Below, one piece after another: positions 10,642-22,837 of a stretch of 64,000 nt of DNA. The notes below the pieces were generated by a model. That model was not told the origin of the DNA. It ran no database searches and saw nothing but the letters and a program-made list of their open reading frames with translations. This stretch comes from Argyresthia goedartella. Lineage: Eukaryota > Arthropoda > Insecta > Lepidoptera > Argyresthiidae. The stretch is taken from positions 27,209,356-27,273,355 of the forward strand of contig OX463815.1 in assembly GCA_949825045.1 (NCBI GenBank). Direction: 5' to 3'. Each line of letters begins with the position of its first letter. The first letter of the stretch is position 1. The position numbers were made by a program, and so were the translations under genes.

Positions 10642-13600
10642 TCAGTGGTGCGCCAACACAGGGGCGGCGAGGACGTGAGCGGGGGCGGCTTGGGCGGCGT
10701 GCACCGAGGGGGCGGAGTTGTGTACTATGGCGTTGAAGCTGAAACGGTGAAAATGAAGTTTGTTGCAGTTAGGAAATAACTGGTTACCGATGTTATGTGA
10801 CGCCGCTGTTTCTGGTTCCCACGTTACAGGGTATCCTAGTGTGGGGCCAGAAGCAATGTATATGCCTATAAGTAAATAATAATAAAAACTATAATCATAA
10901 AAGGCCCCTCTTTTCAATGTTTAATTTTATTAAGTATTGATGTTCAACTGAAAATAAGAATTTAAAGTACAACTTTCCCAAAGATCTTATGGTGGCAAAC
11001 GATTTTTAGGGTTCCGTACCCGCAGGGTGCCAAAACGGGACCCTATTACTACTTTAGGAAGGCCTCCGCTGTCCATCCGTCCGACCACCAGGCTGTATCT
11101 CATGAACTGTAATAGTTAGACAGGTGAAATTTTCACAGATGATGTATTCCTGCTGCTGCTATAACAACAATTTTTAAAAAACAGAATAAAATAAATATTT
11201 AAGTGGGCTCCCATACAACAATTCTTTCAATACCACATACAAACTTATGAATGCACCTGGTTACGTACATGCAGTGTAAAAGTAGCCGCACCAATAACTT
11301 TGTCAACAAAATTTTCGTATGAAAATATAAACTATTCACTCCACACCATCCCTTCCATTGTACGGTGGTACGGAATTCTTCGTGCGCGAGTTAGACTCGC
11401 ACTTCACCTGTTTTTTATTTATTGATCTTCAGTTAATTGACATTGACCCGGACCTAAATTTTTTTTTATTCACGATCACAGTATTTTAGGGCAATGTTAT
11501 TCGTAATAATAGGTACAGTAATTCCCCAAAACATGGTTAACCTGGTCAACTTGTCACCTGTTTATCATAAGAAGTTAAAGCTCTTGTATTTTTAAGTTGC
11601 CAATACTATTGATATCAAATAAAATACTGCAATTCACCAGTATTTTATGGTATGCTCTATTTAACAACACTGCAATCTAATAATTAATAATTAATAGCAA
11701 TATATTCTTTGTAATTATAGAGTTTGGGTATTCACTTAATATACATTACAAGTATACCATTTTCCTTTAACAAGAATTACTGTGCAATTGTTCAATCTAT
11801 CAGTGGTAATAATGAGAGTATTTTATTGAATTATGCACGTCACAACTATATTAGTTAAAAATATATAAAACAATATTCTGTTTGCAGTCAGTATTAGAAC
11901 TAGTCTAGTAAAGTAATAATAATAATAATAATACCTTAGACATTATTTACACACATTGATCTAGCCCCAAATTAGGATTCCCTGTATCTTGGGTACTAGA
12001 CAACGATTCACATACTTATATAGATAAATATTATACTTAGATAGATAAACAACCATGACTAGGGTACAAACATCCGATCTCATCAAACAAATATTTGCCC
12101 CCACCGGGACTCGAACCCGGGACCCTAGGCTTCGTAGGCAGGGTCACTGCGGACTCGGCCATTCGGGTCGTCGTAACTAGTTTCATTTGAACCTGCTCGA
12201 TAGCGCTTGATAGAAAGACACTTAAGCCCATATATATCTTTAGCTCCAAATTGCTTACCCAGAATGGTCATCAGCGGTGTACTCGACCTTCCGGACTGAC
12301 CCGTCAGGCTGCACCAGCGAGTACTCTCCCTTCACGACGTCACCGTCGCGGCTCTCGTGTTGAGACTTGTGGTCTCCGGTGTGAGGGTCCTCCACGGAGT
12401 AAGAGAACTCGTACTTAGCCGGAGCCTTGAAAAAGTTTATTTTAATGAAAAACCTGTGGCGCGATTCTTTATTTCTCGACATATCCGGATTCCTTTTAAA
12501 ATTGACATTAAACTAATGACAGCCCAGCTCCTGACACCAATAAAAGATCGACTGGCCATGACTCCAATACTAACGGCGAGCTTGCGTGTGCTCACATTTA
12601 ATGATATGAGAGTGGTGATAATAATTGTGTGAGTTTTAATCACGTCCTTGCTGAAATATTACGTTTTCTAGAATTTACAACTTATTGGCTTTGATTTGAA
12701 TCATAAGCATAACTGGATTAACCTTGGACCAGCTCCGTTCTCATAATGGAAACAGTCTACTGTCTCATTCGTCGAGGTCCACCTGTGTCACACTTAATGG
12801 GATATGTAGCTTAAGCCCACAGACAATGTAAGTATATATTATGATTACAGAAAAAAGACTCGAACTTGAATAGCTGATAATGATGCATTTGATAAATGGA
12901 CCCTAATCTCAAGCGCAGCGTGATAGATTGCCGATTTAGATGTAGTTACAAAATCTCACTACGTCTACATACAATAATGACAAAAATTGCACAATAAACA
13001 TTTCATTGGGTAGTTGTGGCTTAACTGATCTCATTTTTAATCATATCATGAATGTTGTTCCCTTCACTTTCTTTGAATTACTATCAGAGAATACGACATG
13101 CAATTGCTTCAAATCAGTATGCTAATTTTGATAACTATGTGCTAAGTATCATAGCGTGAATACTAATTGTGAAACTTGCATCCCAAAATGGAGCTCTAGT
13201 CTAGTGCAATGTTAAAAGATTGCATCGAACTCATGCACATCAAAATCTTTATCGCCGCCTGTATATATACATTATGACTAAGACATTACTTTTAGGTTTT
13301 ACGATTTGTTTGTAATGTGCAAAATACTAGACTCACATAATGTTCCTCAATTTGCGCAGCGTGTGTCGAGATCACTTTGTGGGCAACTGGAGCCACATGC
13401 TGAACGATTGGGGCATGTTGGATTGACTGCGTCAAAACAGGGGCGGAGTGTTGCAGGATGGGGGCAGAATGTTGCAGGATGGGGCCGGAGTGGGTCAGAA
13501 ACTGGGGCTGGTGCTCCACAACTGGAGCTGGCTGGAAGAGTTGTTGATGCAGGATAGGCTGGTGTTGGATGAGGGGCTGATGTTGCAAGATAGGCTGGTG

Positions 13601-14036
13601 TTGGATGAGGGGCTGGTGTTGCAAGATAGGCTGGTGTTGGATGATGGGCTGATGTTGCAAGACAGGCTGGTGTGTCAGGATAGGTTGGTGCTGAAGGATC
13701 TGGTGGCTGGGCTGGTCGTGGCGGATAATGCTCTGTGAAGAGACTGCATGACCATGGCTTTGGTCTAGCGGGACAGCCTGGCAAGCTGCCACTAGGAGGG
13801 TGATGGCTGCGATCTGAGCAGAGATAATCAAGATTATTATGGTAGTTAAATCAGCATAATTTTTAAAGACTATTGGCTATTATTTCAATAAATTATATAA
13901 ATAAACTTAACAGAGGCTGCAGATGCTAATGTTATTTGTTGTTAGCCAGCAATTCAATTCAATCTTCTCTGGATCCAATAAAACTTATTTATTGAAAATA
14001 TGAAAAAAAAACCCTTAAACTCACTTTAGCGAACAT
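10642..14036 (-). CDS. RR-2 cuticular protein, gene A (four exons)
   Basis: Exons read on the minus strand: 14036-14025 (MFAK, donor GTGAGT), 13813-13337, 12425-12259 and 10738-10642; phases 0, 0 and 2 agree, giving about 250 residues. Exon 2 starts with a hydrophobic signal peptide ([14 protein letters not shown]), then a His/Gln/Pro-rich arm built of HQPILQ-type hexapeptides. Exon 3 is the RR-2 core ([46 protein letters not shown]). Exon 4 supplies [10 protein letters not shown] and an Ala/Pro/His tail. RR-2 proteins bind chitin in hard cuticle after secretion. The exon 3 acceptor is AAG rather than the usual CAG/TAG. Intron 3 is filled with repeats, including a SINE. Confidence 0.88.
10802..10878 (+). 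repeat. Second copy of the short repeat at 5927
   Basis: Shares CCTAGTGTGGGGCCAGAAGC and its flanks with 5927-5998. It lies in intron 3 of gene A. Confidence 0.75.
11009..11410 (+). repeat. 395-bp repeat family (DR1), copy a
   Basis: Starts GGGTTCCGTACC after TTTTTA and ends in a sequence close to CTTGACCGG before TTTT. Inner landmarks shared with the other copies are TTGAAATTTTCACAGAT-like text, TAAATATTTAAG and GGTGGTACGGAA. No ORF. It lies in intron 3 of gene A. Confidence 0.85.
11912..12173 (-). mobile_element. tRNA-derived SINE, copy 2, full length
   Basis: Minus strand: tRNA-like head with boxes A and B, central body and a TTA-repeat tail (AAT units at 11914-11932 on the plus strand). 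About 260 bp, the best template for the family in this window. It sits in intron 3 of gene A, in the same transcriptional direction as the gene. Confidence 0.9.
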
Positions 14037-14090
14037 GTTGATGTATCTCCCAACAGTGGACAATTGATAAGGGTTTTCGATGGCTGGTAG

Positions 14091-14098
14091 TTTTTATA
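14091..14098 (-). promoter_or_regulatory. TATA box of gene A
   Basis: TATAAAAA on the minus strand, 55-62 bp upstream of the start codon. A start site about 30 bp downstream would give a 5' UTR of roughly 30 bp, common for insect cuticular genes. Confidence 0.75.
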
Positions 14099-14523
14099 TG
14101 CGCAAAGGAAGCAGGAGCATGTCACCTGAGACTGCAAACCGGCTGCGCGGGCGCAAGCCGACACCACCGCACCCGATCACCTTTACATGTTACGTCATAT
14201 GCATTGACAGCTTTAAATTCTGTTCAAGGTTACTAGTAAGGCGGTGTTTACAAAAGTGTTGGTAAGTTTTCGAGGAGCTTGGAGAATATTTTCCCAGATA
14301 CTTTTTATGCATAGGTGCCATTGTCAAGTTTTCATATTCGACTGATCGAACCTGGATCGAAATGGAGCCGAAAGACTGTTTGTCCTTCCGAGAATTTCAT
14401 TACAATTAACAATGAATCATGTGTTTAGAATGTTTCATGCTTATCACAGCTCCGAATATTTTCTAAATTATGGCTGTGATCCTTAAGATATCCTATAGAT
14501 ATTAAGTATCTATTATTGTTATT

Positions 14524-14541
14524 ATATATATATATATATAA
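14524..14541. repeat. AT dinucleotide microsatellite
   Basis: An uninterrupted run of TA dinucleotides, about nine units. Confidence 0.9.
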
Positions 14542-15300
14542 ATAGGTATGAAACTCATATGGTAGATATTGGCTACAGTTTTTAGAAAATAATGTTTGTG
14601 AAAACACATTAAGTTCTAGAAACTGTACGAAAAGTATAGAGAAAAAACTCCTACAAATAATATTTAGTTTTAACATGGACACACCTTAAGTGTATCGGTA
14701 AGAAAGTAGCGCTCCGCTGCAGCGCCTGCTCTCGTACCAGATTATGCAATGTTGCAGTTTGTAGGCTGGGGTCACGTTGGGTTTGATATGCTTTTGTGAT
14801 CGATGACTTGGCGGGTTGTGGTTTCACTTTAGCAGAATTCGGCGATGAGCTGCCCTCTGTGTGCGAAATTAATGTTTAATTGCTGGCTTTTATTGGGTGC
14901 GAATCTCTATCACCTTTGGGAATAATATAACAATATGTAAGTTTAGTTAAGCGTACTTTGAATGTTATTTTAGTGAGGAACGGTCATCTTAATCAAATAT
15001 TACTTTAATAGGTGAATCAAACATCAGGGAACGATATTTAGAGGATGTTGAACATTTTCCCCATGAAATAACGCTTAATTAAAAACTTAAATATTTTTAT
15101 TCTACCTAAAACATTCTTAGCGACGCGAGCCTATCACGAGTTTGTTAAAATGTATGGAAACACTTTTATACCTATAGGTTTGAGCTTTGATATAATGATT
15201 TGCTATATCCATATAACATCAGTTTTCACGAATATCATTGAAATCTTTCATTTTCTTAGAACTAAAAGTATGGACCGCAATTATTGACAGGACAAAGATG
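14542..15300. other. Non-coding stretch
   Basis: I see no gene or recognisable repeat here. Confidence 0.4.
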
Positions 15301-15308
15301 AAAAGGTA

Positions 15309-16030
15309 TGTGTTCAGTTGATTGCTGCAAAGTCGAGAATAGCACAGTCCGAAAAGGTTACAATCCCACGACTGGATTTAATGGCGGCGCTCAGATAAGT
15401 AATCCTTTCCTATCCTTATCCTCTTAGCTAAGAGTGCCTTTAATATGATGCCAATTGTTTGATTTAGTGTTTTCTCTGATCTCTTTTCCTCTGTTAGAAA
15501 CGAATACCCAATGGTAAATATCTTGTGATCCAGAATTATGTTGCTCCTTAGTCTGTTCGTTAATGTTCTTCACTTAGCTCTTCCCCAGGGTTCCTCTTTA
15601 TTTTTATAATTAATCTAGGGCATAGGCTCTATCCAGAGGCTGAATCGCAAATTTCTTTCATGATGCTGCGTCTGAGTTGAGAAGAGTGGCTGAAATCATC
15701 GTTGAAGGTAAATTAAAGGATGCTCATCAATAGCTTCGTGAGATGTTTGTGCGGTAGTACACGCGGTACTGCAAAGTAGTACTGCGGTAGTACACGCGGT
15801 GCTGCAAAGTAGTACTGCGGTAGTACACGCGGTGCTGCAAATGTACTGTAAATTTTGTGATTTCTCATGAATAAGGGCATGGATCCTGAAATCTATTCTC
15901 AAAGTGAGATCTGAAACAAAGAGTTAGGGTGAGATTACATGTGATGAGTCTGAAGCGGCTGAGAAGAGTTTAATAAAGTTAATGCAATCGGAAGAAAATA
16001 ACTTAATTCAAGAACTTACAATAAACTTTA
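15309..16030 (+). pseudogene. Degraded BEL/Pao pol fragments
   Basis: Translation from 15309 gives QLIAAKSRIAQSEKVTIPRL then DLMAAL before a stop, matching the conserved AAKSRVAP..TIPRLEL stretch of BEL/Pao RNase H. Around 15940-16030 another open piece (EAAEKSLIKLMQSEEN) resembles the region ahead of the integrase. Sequence between is non-coding and includes a 33-bp tandem repeat. The first motif is strong; the second is weak. Confidence 0.5.
15751..15847. repeat. 33-bp tandem repeat, three units
   Basis: Units start at 15751, 15784 and 15817 with GCGGTAGTACACGCGGT. The last is 2 bp short. Each unit contains the self-complementary AGTACT and GTAC. The period is a multiple of three, so the antisense frame shows an 11-residue repeat, which I regard as incidental. 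Confidence 0.92.
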
Positions 16031-17396
16031 TGTCTTTTTTGATAATGATGGTTTTTTGATAAAGAAAAGGAAGTGAATTCTGTCTGATTTCTAGATCTGA
16101 ATAGTTTACACTTGTGGCTGAGAAAAGTTTAAAACTATTATACGGATTATCTCACTGCTTTAGTTGAAAAGGTAAGTGAAAGGAATTCTTAGTTGAATGT
16201 AGGAGATATTGCCTTAATAAAAACAGATAAAAACGGATGAAATGTCCATTTTCGTTTACTGAAATATGAAATATATATTAATTTGACTCATTTATCAATG
16301 CAAAATTCTTCAATGAATTAAATTGTGAGTGGAGGAGTGAACGTGTTTCATGTTGTTATTTTTGAAGAGTTGGTTTAAATGTGTTACTCAACTAAAACGA
16401 CTTATTTGTTGTTTTTAAGAGTCTGAAAAATGTAATAGTGCCGCAAATAGGTTTGATATTCTCTTGTCAAGAAAATAAAGTGGATCGAGCCAGCACTCAG
16501 TTTTCCGTATTTTGATTTTATAACAGTACTGTAGTGACTGCAAAACATCGTATGGCAAAAACACAAAATTTTAAATCGGTGTTTTGCTTTACAATAATGG
16601 CACTAAATAGACAATGTCTCAAGAGAAATCACCATTTTCCCGACCTCACAAAACTGCGCATTCTGCTAGTCAGATATTTAAAATAAGCCCGCAAGACATC
16701 TTTCGTCTGAAAGGAACATCATCTTAAAACGAATTTGACCATAACTGTTGCCAGTATACGTGTTGCCATTATGTCTTGCCCAGTGCAACCGCAGTCTTAT
16801 CGTTCAGCAGCCGGTGCGGCGCATACTTCACTTGGCTCGGAACGCAACTCCACTTTATGGGGTATGTAGGTTAATATATGCTCGGCTTTCTGCGAAGGTC
16901 ACACTACGCATGCGCTACAACCACTGGCCATCCGAAGTTTAGAGCGAAAAAGAGACTGGTGTATAAGCGCGTATCGCTCCGTCCCTTTTTCGAATCTCGA
17001 TCTTTTGGTACAACCCGATATTATAAGGCTATACTGTCATGCGGACGAATTGGTAAAATTATGCGAAACCTCAAAGTGCACGCACGCAATACATCATACT
17101 TGATTGTACTTTTTTGAGAAAATATTTCATAATAGTTTTTTGTGCGGCGTCGCGTCGTGATGCTTCATCAATGTGGGCAGTAGGAGCCAAGTTATAAAGA
17201 TATAAATTCAATAAACCATTTCTACCTGGAAAACTCGAAGTTTTGTATTTTAAATACGGTAACGAAAATAAGTGAAGTTCACAGAGAATTTGGTGAATCA
17301 AGTCATCAGATGATATTGGTGTTTTTAAGGAAACAACAATATAATTGACCATTTTTAATTGTATCCTTCCATTTACTCATACATACCTATATACGT
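16031..17396. other. Non-coding stretch
   Basis: No supported gene. A few open frames up to about 90 codons show no family features. Confidence 0.35.
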
Positions 17397-17428
17397 ATCT
17401 GAAATGCATATACGTATGCATTTCAGAT
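17397..17428. repeat. 32-bp palindrome
   Basis: 14-bp perfect arms (ATCTGAAATGCATA and complement) around TACG. Confidence 0.9.
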
Positions 17429-17435
17429 GTCCTAC

Positions 17436-17690
17436 TCAAAACTTAAAACTCAAAACTCAAATCATTTATTACAAGTAGGCAAAATAATGCACTTTTACAC
17501 GTCAAACACTTACTGAACAATACTATACAAGGAAAAAAATAAAAAATAAATAAAATATGATCAACTAAACTAATGGGTACATCACAGATTATGGTTTGAG
17601 TTTGGAAAAGGAAATTTCCCCTTCAAGTGGTGATTCATGGCTGAATCTCGAACAGGACTCGATATTAAAAGCTTCATATTAAATAAAACT
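17436..17690 (-). repeat. LINE 3' end with TTTGAG-type tail
   Basis: On the minus strand it shares AAAAGTGCATTATTTTGCCT-like text, CATGAATCACCACTTGAA and a tail of TTTGAGTTT units with 35560-35757. The tail at the element's 3' edge and shared 3' UTR point to a LINE. A 48-bp tandem duplication (CGTATTGACATATTGC) follows at about 17698-17785. Confidence 0.6.
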
Positions 17691-18114
17691 TGCTGACGCG
17701 TATTGACATATTGCTTTATTGCCGTTTATTGCCCCTCCATGCGTATTGACATATTGCTTTATTGCCGTTTATTGCCCCTCCATGCGTTTTGTAAGTACTA
17801 CAAAACTATAAATCAGTGTTGAAGAACTTGTACATATAAATATTTATGGTAAATTGTTTTTCTGAAGGCATCGGCAAAATTAACATATTTTTGATAAGGC
17901 TCGACGAGTTGATTGAGTGTGAATGATGATCACATCAAAAGGGTTAAGGCTTGAGATTCTCCATAAAGACTTTCTCATTTTCAATTTATTCTGTGGAAAT
18001 CGATCTTGGCAGATTATTTTTATCAAACTCAACTCATAATTTAAGGAGAATTATGTATTGGGTATTCTAAAAGTAACTATAGGATTGTAGAAGGGATTGT
18101 ATAGGATTTTATCT

Positions 18115-18520
18115 ACACACATATCATAAACCATCTTTACTGCGATCAAAAACCACACGTTACGACCAGCATAATGATAAACTTTTTGGTAAAAACTCAT
18201 TTCTTATCTGAATACATTATGACCATAATGTACGAACATTTGTCAAATTATGACATTGAAATTTCGAACGCCGACGCCCACCTGCATGCAGCCCCTATGC
18301 AGTCTGTGAAGTTGGTATTACTTAACAAGCTAAACAACTGCAGAGCAATGATCCATTCCACAATGCCGGTCGAACATGTGTTTCCTGAACACATCAAAGA
18401 GAGCTTATGATGTGTGTGTAGATAAACTAGTGTATGTAACTCCACATAATTAGGCATTAAAACTCTCGAGTGATCTCAAGTATTAATGCCCTCCATTATA
18501 TAGCTGTCACATAAACTACT
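18115..18520 (+). repeat. MITE-like repeat (family R18), copy 1
   Basis: About 400 bp shared with 47349-47745 (opposite strand) and 47775-48225 (same strand): ATCATAAACC start, TACGACCAGCATAATGAT, AAAACTCATTTCTTATCTGA, GTAGATAAACTAGT and an end at CACATAAACTACTA. No intact coding frame is common to the copies, so it is probably a non-autonomous element. Confidence 0.7.
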
Positions 18521-19659
18521 ATTATATACCTACTTTTGGGACACACTATATATCCAAACATTTTAAAAGCGCATATCTGTACTTAATGTCTAGCCACAAT
18601 AAAAATAACTTTAACGGCGATGGACTAGCCCACTGTCATATAGAATAACTATTTAAACTTGGGAAAATCTGTGCCTATGTAAACAAACATGTATGAAAAA
18701 TTTATTAAGTCTTAGATTCATCTAATGCTTTACAGCACAAACAGGATGCTATAAATAACAAAAATCTTTTTGTATCGTAGTTATAACAGCTATCCGGGGA
18801 AATCGTTAATTATCCCAGCACTTTGGCAACTGCACTCAAGTTGCGACATTTCCACTGCCCTTGAGTCAGTAGTTCAACTCATATAGAGTATGTGCGACAA
18901 TTTCTGCAAATATGTGATCAAAAGTGACCTTCCTTCCAACACCATGACGAATTGTTCATGGTTGCTTGTTAGTGCATTTTAAGTCACGCTACATGATACC
19001 TATGATAGAAACAAGTTTCAAAGTCATTGTTACCTCACGAGCCAACGCTTTATAATTATAGTTGTAGTGCCCAAAGCACGCGATTTGGGTTTTACAATTG
19101 AAGGTAAGTTTTAAGAATTTTAGTTTTATAACTGATTGTTTCTATAACCGGGACGGGATTAAGTATTTATCTGTGAAATATAGACGCTATCGACAATGAA
19201 TAGCCTTGAATTGAAAAATTGTAAAGAATGAACTTTTTTCATGGTTGGGATCCATATCTCCGGCGATGGGCTAGCCCCTTGTCACACAAACTGGATTTTG
19301 AATAATCGTAAGTGCATTTGTGCCTCTGCCACCGCCTATGAAAAAGGATTTGACGCTATATTTGTATTTTTTAAACTTTTTTCTATAAACACGACGGCGA
19401 GAGCGTAACACATAAAAGCGGTTAAGTCCGTTGGAGTCGCGCGCGAATCGTTCCGTACCATCGTCCAAAAAAACTTAACCACTAGAAATAATAACACAAA
19501 AAGAGAACGATATAATGTCAGAACGTGTATTTGAAGCCAGAACTCAATGATTGTGAAACCGATATCAAACCATTTGCGCCAACACAACCATGTGACAAGC
19601 CGCGAAATCCACGATCATATTTGAATCATGTTATGGATTGTTATATCGCAGGTGTTGGT
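18521..19659. other. Non-coding stretch
   Basis: Nothing supported apart from short motifs near 18605 and 19261 (GGCGATGG followed by CTAGCCC) that echo a piece of the G2 LTR and a site near 40845. Confidence 0.35.
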
Positions 19660-19851
19660 AAAACACGTCTCTTGTATGGGTACCCCCTTTAATTTATAAC
19701 ATCTTGTATAATTCATAGCGGCAACAGAAATACACATTCTGTGAAAATTTCAACTCGTTGCCTATTACGGTTTGTGAGATACAGCTGATGGACGGGCGGA
19801 CAGCAAGGGCTTAGTAATAGTGTCCTAATTGGCACCCTTCGGGCACGGAAC
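19660..19851 (-). repeat. DR1 repeat, fragment (copy d)
   Basis: Minus-strand partial copy: GTGCC..TAGGACAC..CTAAGCCC and GAAATTTTCACAG followed by GCCGCTATGAATT. Diverged and truncated relative to 30962-31356. Confidence 0.6.
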
Positions 19852-20430
19852 TCAAGAAAATGACTATAGTGGGAACGCGTTAGGGTTGCAATAGTGGTCA
19901 TCGACTTTTGTCTGCCACTGTACGCTCATGATTGGGTTAACGATTCTTACTTGTGGGCGTGCAGCGATCGCAATAACTGTCGTTTAGCACATCATGCTAG
20001 TGGTCGCCGACCGTTACCATGGTTACCACCCGTTACCATGGATATCATGATCAGGATATTTTGAGGGGTCGAGATTTTTTATTTTATGCCTTGGTAATAA
20101 AATTCAAAACCTATAACGGGTTTTTGGATACCCAGGGTACACAAAGTCAAACGAGGGGCTACACAACACCAGACCAGACCACCGTCAGGATAAATTAATT
20201 GTCAAGGCGGGCCGGCCGCATTCATTTTCTAGCTAGATCATTTATCTCCGACATCTTGTCTTTACTCAATAAAACCCCAAAACTTACTTACAGTTTTGTT
20301 TTATTATCGCACATTAATTTTATTACTTTTTTTATTCCAAAGATCTCTTATTCAACACGATTTTACAATCATGCTATATAGTATAGATCAAGGGATCTTG
20401 GAAAAATCTAAGATGTGACCCTTTTCATGC

Positions 20431-20810
20431 ATATGTCACCGGAAGATATTCAAAACCGTTAGTTGATAAACTAACGCGGTAGTTGATCAACTATCGGCAG
20501 ATAGTAAACCAGACCGACATGGTTTGAATTTACATTTCTTTTGTTCTTACATGTCAACCTAATTGGCTTCGCTGCTCTCGCCCCCTCTAGTCTTCACCTA
20601 AGTTACCGCAGTGTTTGCCCTGGTATTTCGTTTGCAATTCAAGTTTAAACCAGTGTACTATTAAACGGTTTTAACCGTTAGTTGAACAACTTACGCGTCA
20701 TATAGCTAGCAGTACGCTACAGTTTACTATCTGTCGATAGTTGACCAGCTAACGAGAATAAAACGTTAGTTTATCAAATTACGGTTTGACTATCTTACGG
20801 GGACACATAC
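20431..20810 (+). mobile_element. Fold-back MITE (family FB), copy 1
   Basis: Ends are inverted repeats: ATATGTCACCGGAAGATATT at the left, and the complement of TATCTTACGGGGACACATA at the right. Inside each arm lie small palindromes such as GTTAGTTGATAAACTAAC and GTAGTTGATCAACTATC. The second copy at 43441-43811 has cleaner ends. No ORF. Mobilised presumably in trans by an unknown transposase. Confidence 0.8.
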
Positions 20811-20945
20811 ACAATCGTTTAGATTAGGATGCGTTCATCGATAACAGAAATAATGGCATACGCTGCATCACTCGGGGAGCCCACTCAAGTTAAAATAATG
20901 AGCTTGACACTGAAATACGATGCATTACAAATTATATAACTATAT

Positions 20946-21161
20946 GTACTATCGAACCATCTGAATCATGACCCACCATAAGCTTATTTTGCCAAACCCC
21001 TTAAATGCAAGTAGGTCGAAATTCGCTTGAAGGTTTATTTCCTTGGTAACGAAATTGTTATCATTTGATTAGACACTGACATTTACATAGATCTTACAAG
21101 TTTGAAAGTTTCAAACGAATTATCAGGCAAATGGGTCATGATTCAGTTGGTTCGATTGTAC
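20946..21161. mobile_element. Small MITE with about 30-bp inverted ends
   Basis: The left end GTACTATCGAACCATCTGAA continues as TCATGACCCA; the right end is its inverted complement with two or three mismatches. Length 216 bp, no ORF. Target duplication not clear. Confidence 0.65.
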
Positions 21162-21689
21162 CTACAATATTCTATAATATATTTTACGAGTATGCGTTGA
21201 AATGTCAGTTTATCACTTGAAAAATCACCGCGCCAGCCCCAAAGAGTCTAATCAAGCTTTACCAAACTTTTCGACATTTCAGGGACAATTACTACCTCAA
21301 TTGAGAACACAGCGTCTGTTGCGATTTGCAAGCGATACAGGAGTTGTTAATTAGTTGGAAGCATAAACGTATCAGTTTGATCTCAATTGCTGCTGGCTGG
21401 AATATCTGAATACCTTGGATTACACTGTTGCCCAACACTAGAATTGCAGTGAGAATTCCTTTCTCACAGAAACAAAATTAGCATGGGCCCTTGTTTACGG
21501 ATAGGGAGGTTTAAATTTAGATCATTTAAAAATACAGAGTTGGCTTTATGGTATTATAGCTATCATACATGCCATATGGCGTTAAACAAATTCTGAATGG
21601 TTTAAAGAGGCTACAAAGCTCTGTGGAGCTTCTTTTGGTCAACAAGTTTTTTTGATTATTATTTTTTTAGCAACTTTAGTTGATTATCA

Positions 21690-21810
21690 TTGTTAGGCTG
21701 GAAAGGCCCTGCCTAAATAGGAAGCTTGCTGACAACTCGGACACAAATTATTTCATACTTTTGAGTGACGATTTGGACACCGTCATTATATTGATGCTGT
21801 TTTGTACAGT
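21690..21810 (-). repeat. Dispersed repeat shared with 36990-37190
   Basis: On the minus strand it carries CGTCACTCAAAAGTAT, TTGTGTCCGA and GTCAGCAAGC in the same order as the plus strand of the second locus. Diverged. Confidence 0.5.
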
Positions 21811-22015
21811 CAGATAAAAAAGCTTTAAAGGATAATTTGTAGAAAAAGAGCGCTACCAAAACTACAAATTACTCTGTGGACGGGTAGCAGTCTAAATCAA
21901 ATTAGAGTATTACATGTTTTCAAAAAAACTTAAATCCTTCATTCAATTTAGTATAAAAAACATCATCAAAAAGCCGTCATTTAAAACATAAATTTATACC
22001 TCTGATACATATCTT

Positions 22016-22723
22016 TTGGTTTGTAAATACTACAATAATTACTTTGGCAATAAAAGTCGAGTACGAGAACGATATCGATACGTGTATTTCCATAACTCTA
22101 ACCTTCTTTGTTTTGCTGATGAAATGAAGATATTTTCTTCTATATCGTCATTTAGTGATAGGGATGCTCTCCAATTTGACCTAACAAGACTCGATGAATA
22201 CTGTCGCATCAACAAATAAGACCTAAACCCTGTAATTTAGTTTAGTAGAAAACGCTTTCCACATCATACCTCCTATAGATTGAAAGGTCAGCTACTACAG
22301 AGATGTGACGGAGTTCGTGACCTAGGCGTATATCATGACTTGAAACTTCAGATCAATGTTCACGTGGAGCAAATAGTGGCTAAAACATCAAAAGCTTTAG
22401 GATTTTTAGGGAGACTAGCAGCGTGTTTTGGGAAAGCAAAAACTAACAAGATTTTGTACTGCTCATTTGTGAGAAGTCAGTTAGAGTATGCCTCTCAAAT
22501 TTGGAACAAGCGTTATGATGTGCGCATCGATCACATAGAGGATGTGCAAAAAATATTTGTTCGGTTTCTGTGTTGTCGGTTGCGCATACCATACCATAGT
22601 TGTGATTATTTGGATCTATGCAGGAAATTTCACCCTCAACCACTTATTAACCGTCGTCGATTAGCAGATTGCACATTTTTGCTCGAAATTGTATTCAATG
22701 CTTATGCGGAAGCTGTATTTTAA
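22016..22723 (+). pseudogene. LINE RT C-terminal remnant
   Basis: Two open stretches, 22016-22219 and 22280-22723, in frames disturbed around 22220-22280. The second contains GVRDLGVYHDLKLQINVHVE and SKALGFLGR, then YCSFVRSQLEYASQIWN, motifs of the region after the RT domain in Jockey/CR1 LINEs. Not functional: palm motif altered and N-terminal domains absent. Confidence 0.8.
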
Positions 22724-22837
22724 TGTTCCCCAACGATTACTTATATTTAATCCACCTATAACTGTCTTCTTCCAACTATAGACAAAACTCATATTAAGTG
22801 CGAGCGAGTAAAGACTTTAATGCTATATGCGAGCAGT

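Noticed and set aside
12090..12173. tRNA-like sequence with box A and box B (also at the other SINE loci)
   Set aside because: The same sequence recurs with a fixed non-tRNA body and tail, so it is a SINE head, not a tRNA gene.
13306..13784. Long open frames on both strands across gene A exon 2
   Set aside because: They are shadows of the Gln/His/Pro repeat region; only the minus-strand frame joins good splice sites and a signal peptide.
15751..15847. CRISPR-like spaced repeat
   Set aside because: Three adjacent units with no spacers in an insect genome; a plain minisatellite.
15696..15902. Minus-strand frame with an 11-residue repeat rich in Cys and Thr
   Set aside because: Comes from the 33-bp DNA repeat; no start context, signal or splice support.
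18174..18410. Short open frames in R18 copies (also 47375-47604)
   Set aside because: Not conserved in length or frame between the copies; a non-coding repeat.
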